Origin: Myxococcales bacterium
GTDB taxonomy: Bacteria > Myxococcota > Polyangia > Fen-1088
Length of the DNA stretch: 8,246 nucleotides
Reading direction: 5' to 3'
NCBI GenBank assembly: GCA_003159055.1
Contig: PMLH01000383.1
Location: 1-8,246, forward strand
The translations under genes and the position numbers were made by a program. Positions 6,134 through 8,246 of the stretch are shown here, one piece after another. Within the stretch, counting starts at the first letter, position 1. The number at the start of each line of letters is the position of its first letter. The notes below the pieces were generated by a model. It saw nothing but the letters and a program-made list of their open reading frames with translations, did not search any database and was not told where the DNA came from.

Positions 6134-7846
6134 ATGAGTGACGAAGGCCGACCGGCGCCGGACAGCAACGAGAACGAGTTCATCAAGGACGCCAGCGACT
6201 ACCTACGCGGAACCATCGCGCGCGGGCTTGCGGATCCGATCACCGGTGGAATGGCGGCTCCGGACCAGCAACTCCTCAAATTCCATGGCGTCTACCAGCA
6301 AGACGACCGGGACGTTCGGCTTGAACGCCAGCCCCAGAAGCTGGAGCCGCGCTACAGCTTCATGGTGCGCATTCGCATGCCGGGCGGGGTGTGTACGCCC
6401 AAGCAATACCTCGACCTGGATCGGCTGGCGTGCACCTATGGCGGCGCCAGCCTGCGCTTAACCACACGACAGACCTTTCAGCTGCACACCGTTCCCAAGC
6501 GTGACTTGCGGACAGCCGTGCAGGCAATTCATCAGACGCTGCTCGATACCCTTGCGGCCTGCGGTGACGTCAATCGCAACGTGATGTGCAATCCCAATCC
6601 CTTCCTGTCGTCGGTTCACAGCCAGGTTTACGCATGGGCCAAACGCCTGAGCGAGCACCTTCTGCCCCGCACCCGTGCCTACCACGAGATTTGGCTCGGC
6701 GAGGAGCTACTGGCCGGCGGTGAGTTGCCCGAAAATGAAGAGCCGATGTATGGCAAGCACTACCTGCCCCGCAAGTTCAAGATCGCGATCGCGGTTCCGC
6801 CCAGCAACGACGTCGACGTATTCGCGAACGACCTCGGGCTCATCGCCATTACCGAGAGAGACAAGTTGGTCGGGTTCAACGTCACGGCGGGCGGAGGCAT
6901 GGGAATGTCGCACGGTGAAAGGGCGACGTACCCACGGCTCGGCGATGGGATCGGCTTCTGTCGTCCGGAGGATATCGTCGCGGTCGCGGAAGCAATCGTG
7001 ACCACTCAGCGTGATTTCGGTGATCGCAAGAATCGCAAGCATGCGCGCCTCAAGTACACCATCGACGACCGTGGCCTCGATTGGTTCAAGGGCGAAGTTG
7101 AGCGCCGCTGGGGACACGCGTTCGGGCCTGCTCGTCCGTTCGTCTTCGAAAGCAACGGCGCCCGCCTGGGTTGGACCAAGGGCATCGGCGATTCCTGGCA
7201 CTACACCTTGTTCGTGATGAACGGGCGAATTCGCGATGAGCCCGGCCGGCCTTTGCTGTCCGCCTTGCGCGAGATCGCGCTCGCGCACGATGGCGATTTC
7301 CGCATCACCTCGAATCAAAACCTGATGATCGCCAACGTTAGCCCATCCAACAAGCCGCGCATCGACGACTTGCTCGCCCGCTACGGCTTGGGCGATGGCG
7401 AGAAGATGACCGGCTTGCGCCGCAATGCCATGGCCTGTGTGGCCCTACCCACCTGCGGCCTAGCCATGGCCGAATCGGAGCGCTACCTTCCGAGCCTGCT
7501 CGACAAGCTCGACGAGATCGTGCGCGCCGCAGGTCTTGCCCAGGATCCGATAGTGATTCGCATGACCGGTTGCCCGAACGGCTGCGCCCGTCCGTATGTC
7601 GCCGAAATCGCACTGGTCGGCAAGAACCTGGGCAAGTACAATTTGTACCTGGGCGGCGGCTTCGTCGGCGATCGGCTTAGCAAGCTCTACCGCGAGAACA
7701 TCGGCGAAGAGGAGATCTTGGCTTGCCTCGAACCCATCATTCATCGCTACGCCCGCGAGCGAAACCCCGGCGAGCGCTTGGGCAGCTTCGTGATCCGCGC
7801 TGGCTATGTCAAAGCCACGCTGCAGGGCAAGGACTTCCACGCCTGA
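6134..7846 (+). CDS. cysI: NADPH-sulfite reductase hemoprotein (beta) subunit
   Basis: This 570-residue protein, the same length as E. coli CysI, binds sirohaem and a 4Fe-4S cluster and performs the six-electron reduction of sulfite to sulfide with electrons from CysJ. The cluster/sirohaem cysteines are C435 and C441 in [14 protein letters not shown] and C480 and C484 in [10 protein letters not shown]. Sulfite-binding basic residues appear as R148 in [12 protein letters not shown] and K214/K216 in YLPRKFK; an arginine of the RIRMPGG segment (79-85) should be another. The duplicated nitrite/sulfite reductase ferredoxin-like half-domains are complete, with [11 protein letters not shown] (108-118) in the first half. 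The ATG at 6134 is supported by AAGGG (6123-6127) six bases upstream. It lies 17 bases after cysJ. Neither cysH nor sirohaem synthesis genes follow; the next gene is thiC. CysI proteins of this type partner NADPH-dependent CysJ, unlike the ferredoxin-dependent enzyme, so the pair is self-consistent. Confidence 0.97.
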   Translation: MSDEGRPAPDSNENEFIKDASDYLRGTIARGLADPITGGMAAPDQQLLKFHGVYQQDDRDVRLERQPQKLEPRYSFMVRIRMPGGVCTPKQYLDLDRLACTYGGASLRLTTRQTFQLHTVPKRDLRTAVQAIHQTLLDTLAACGDVNRNVMCNPNPFLSSVHSQVYAWAKRLSEHLLPRTRAYHEIWLGEELLAGGELPENEEPMYGKHYLPRKFKIAIAVPPSNDVDVFANDLGLIAITERDKLVGFNVTAGGGMGMSHGERATYPRLGDGIGFCRPEDIVAVAEAIVTTQRDFGDRKNRKHARLKYTIDDRGLDWFKGEVERRWGHAFGPARPFVFESNGARLGWTKGIGDSWHYTLFVMNGRIRDEPGRPLLSALREIALAHDGDFRITSNQNLMIANVSPSNKPRIDDLLARYGLGDGEKMTGLRRNAMACVALPTCGLAMAESERYLPSLLDKLDEIVRAAGLAQDPIVIRMTGCPNGCARPYVAEIALVGKNLGKYNLYLGGGFVGDRLSKLYRENIGEEEILACLEPIIHRYARERNPGERLGSFVIRAGYVKATLQGKDFHA

Positions 7847-7931
7847 CAGGCCCCTGCCCGGCTTTGACTTGAAAGAGGACCGCGCTAGTCTTCTTCACTC
7901 GCAGAACTGGCGAGGGAAGGGACACAGCGAA
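7847..7931. other. Intergenic region cysI-thiC with no recognisable TPP riboswitch
   Basis: This 85-bp strip holds a promoter candidate (7864-7891) and the thiC leader. The conserved TPP riboswitch boxes (CTGAGA and the ACCTGATC-type helix) are absent, and the predicted leader of about 35 bases is too short for one. After the cysI stop the sequence GCCTGACAGGC (7842-7852) is self-complementary but lacks a usable loop and T-run, so no intrinsic terminator is called. Confidence 0.6.
7864..7891 (+). promoter_or_regulatory. Candidate promoter for thiC
   Basis: TTGACT at 7864-7869 matches five of six -35 bases. Sixteen bases later GCTAGTCT (7884-7891) offers a -10 TAGTCT, which keeps the first two and last consensus bases. 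GC-rich delta-proteobacteria often show such CTAG-containing -10 elements. Initiation near 7898 would give a leader of about 35 bases. It would let thiC be expressed independently of cysJI. Confidence 0.45.
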
Positions 7932-8246
7932 ATGCAAAGAGACAAGGTGCCTGCCCCCGAGCTCGACTTTCCGGCCTCGGTTCGTGCGTTCAAGAGCGAT
8001 GGCGTGGTCCAAGTCCCCGTCCGACAAATCAGGCTCGGCGCGGGCGAGGTGCCGATCGAGCTTTACGATACCTCCGGACCGCCAGTCGCGGATGTGCACG
8101 ACGGACTGCCCAGGCTGCGCCAGCCCTGGATCGACGGCCGGGTTTCGGGCGGTAACGTGACCCAGATGCACTACGCCCGCCGCGGGCAGATCACCCATGA
8201 GATGCGGTTCGTGGCCCTGCGGGAAAACGTCGCGCCGGAATTCGTG
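7932..8246 (+). CDS. thiC: Phosphomethylpyrimidine synthase ThiC, N-terminal part (runs off right edge)
   Basis: The first 105 residues of ThiC are present and the frame is open to the end of the window. ThiC is a radical SAM enzyme that rearranges aminoimidazole ribotide to HMP-phosphate, the pyrimidine part of thiamine; the cluster-binding cysteines are at the unseen C-terminus. Diagnostic sequences are VQVPVRQIRLG (about 24-34), LYDTSGP (46-52), DGLPRLRQPWI (58-68) and NVTQMHYARRGQIT (75-88), followed by FVALRENVAPEFV. The linker between YDTSGP and NVTQMHYARRG is much shorter than in E. coli-like long ThiC, while very short ThiC forms lack the YDTSGP part, so this is an intermediate form. 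The ATG at 7932 has a purine-rich GGAAGGGA (7915-7922) about 9 bases upstream. It may be read from its own promoter at 7864-7891 or by readthrough from cysJI. The family call is very strong. Confidence 0.95.
   Translation, partial: MQRDKVPAPELDFPASVRAFKSDGVVQVPVRQIRLGAGEVPIELYDTSGPPVADVHDGLPRLRQPWIDGRVSGGNVTQMHYARRGQITHEMRFVALRENVAPEFV

Noticed and set aside
7847..7931. TPP riboswitch before thiC
   Set aside because: None of the conserved boxes is present and the space is too short.
1..8246. Mobile elements, CRISPR arrays, tRNA or rRNA genes
   Set aside because: No transposase, terminal repeats, regular repeat-spacer units or tRNA/rRNA-like sequence seen; the genes are housekeeping or signalling types.

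Overview
The window looks like chromosomal DNA from a high-GC bacterium, most likely a delta-proteobacterium of the Myxococcota type. This is an inference from gene style: a myxobacterial-looking Ser/Thr kinase N-terminus, an HDOD signalling protein with a charged tail, GC-rich codon use, and a thiC promoter candidate with a CTAG-type -10. No rRNA or marker gene is present to confirm the taxon. All sequence is ordinary dense coding DNA except for one 223-bp AT-richer gap and a few short intergenic strips.

Left part (1-2115): the N-terminus of a Ser/Thr protein kinase runs off the left edge on the minus strand. It is divergent from a lipoprotein-type PrxQ/BCP peroxiredoxin (452-979, plus). The AT-richer gap between them holds an inverted repeat and a possible promoter. 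The peroxiredoxin converges on a minus-strand HDOD-domain gene (1009-2115), with only 29 bp between the stop codons and no visible terminator.

Right part (2116-8246): all genes are on the plus strand. A DinB/YfiT-like putative metalloenzyme (2224-2715) is followed after three bases, in the same reading frame, by a ModF/PhrA-type protein with two ABC ATPase domains (2719-4236). A 65-bp gap with two palindromic elements precedes cysJ (4302-6116) and cysI (6134-7846). These encode the flavoprotein and sirohaem/4Fe-4S subunits of NADPH-sulfite reductase, which reduces sulfite to sulfide for cysteine synthesis. After 85 bp with a promoter candidate, thiC (thiamine pyrimidine synthesis) begins at 7932 and runs off the right edge.

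The clearest functional unit is cysJI, which has every expected cofactor motif. No cysH, cysG or cysteine regulator is visible here. No mobile element, CRISPR array, tRNA, rRNA or clearly new system was found. The most noteworthy points are the palindromes upstream of cysJ, the single-stop-codon junction between dinB and modF, the asymmetric first ATPase domain of the ModF-like protein, and the compact N-terminus of ThiC with no thiamine riboswitch.
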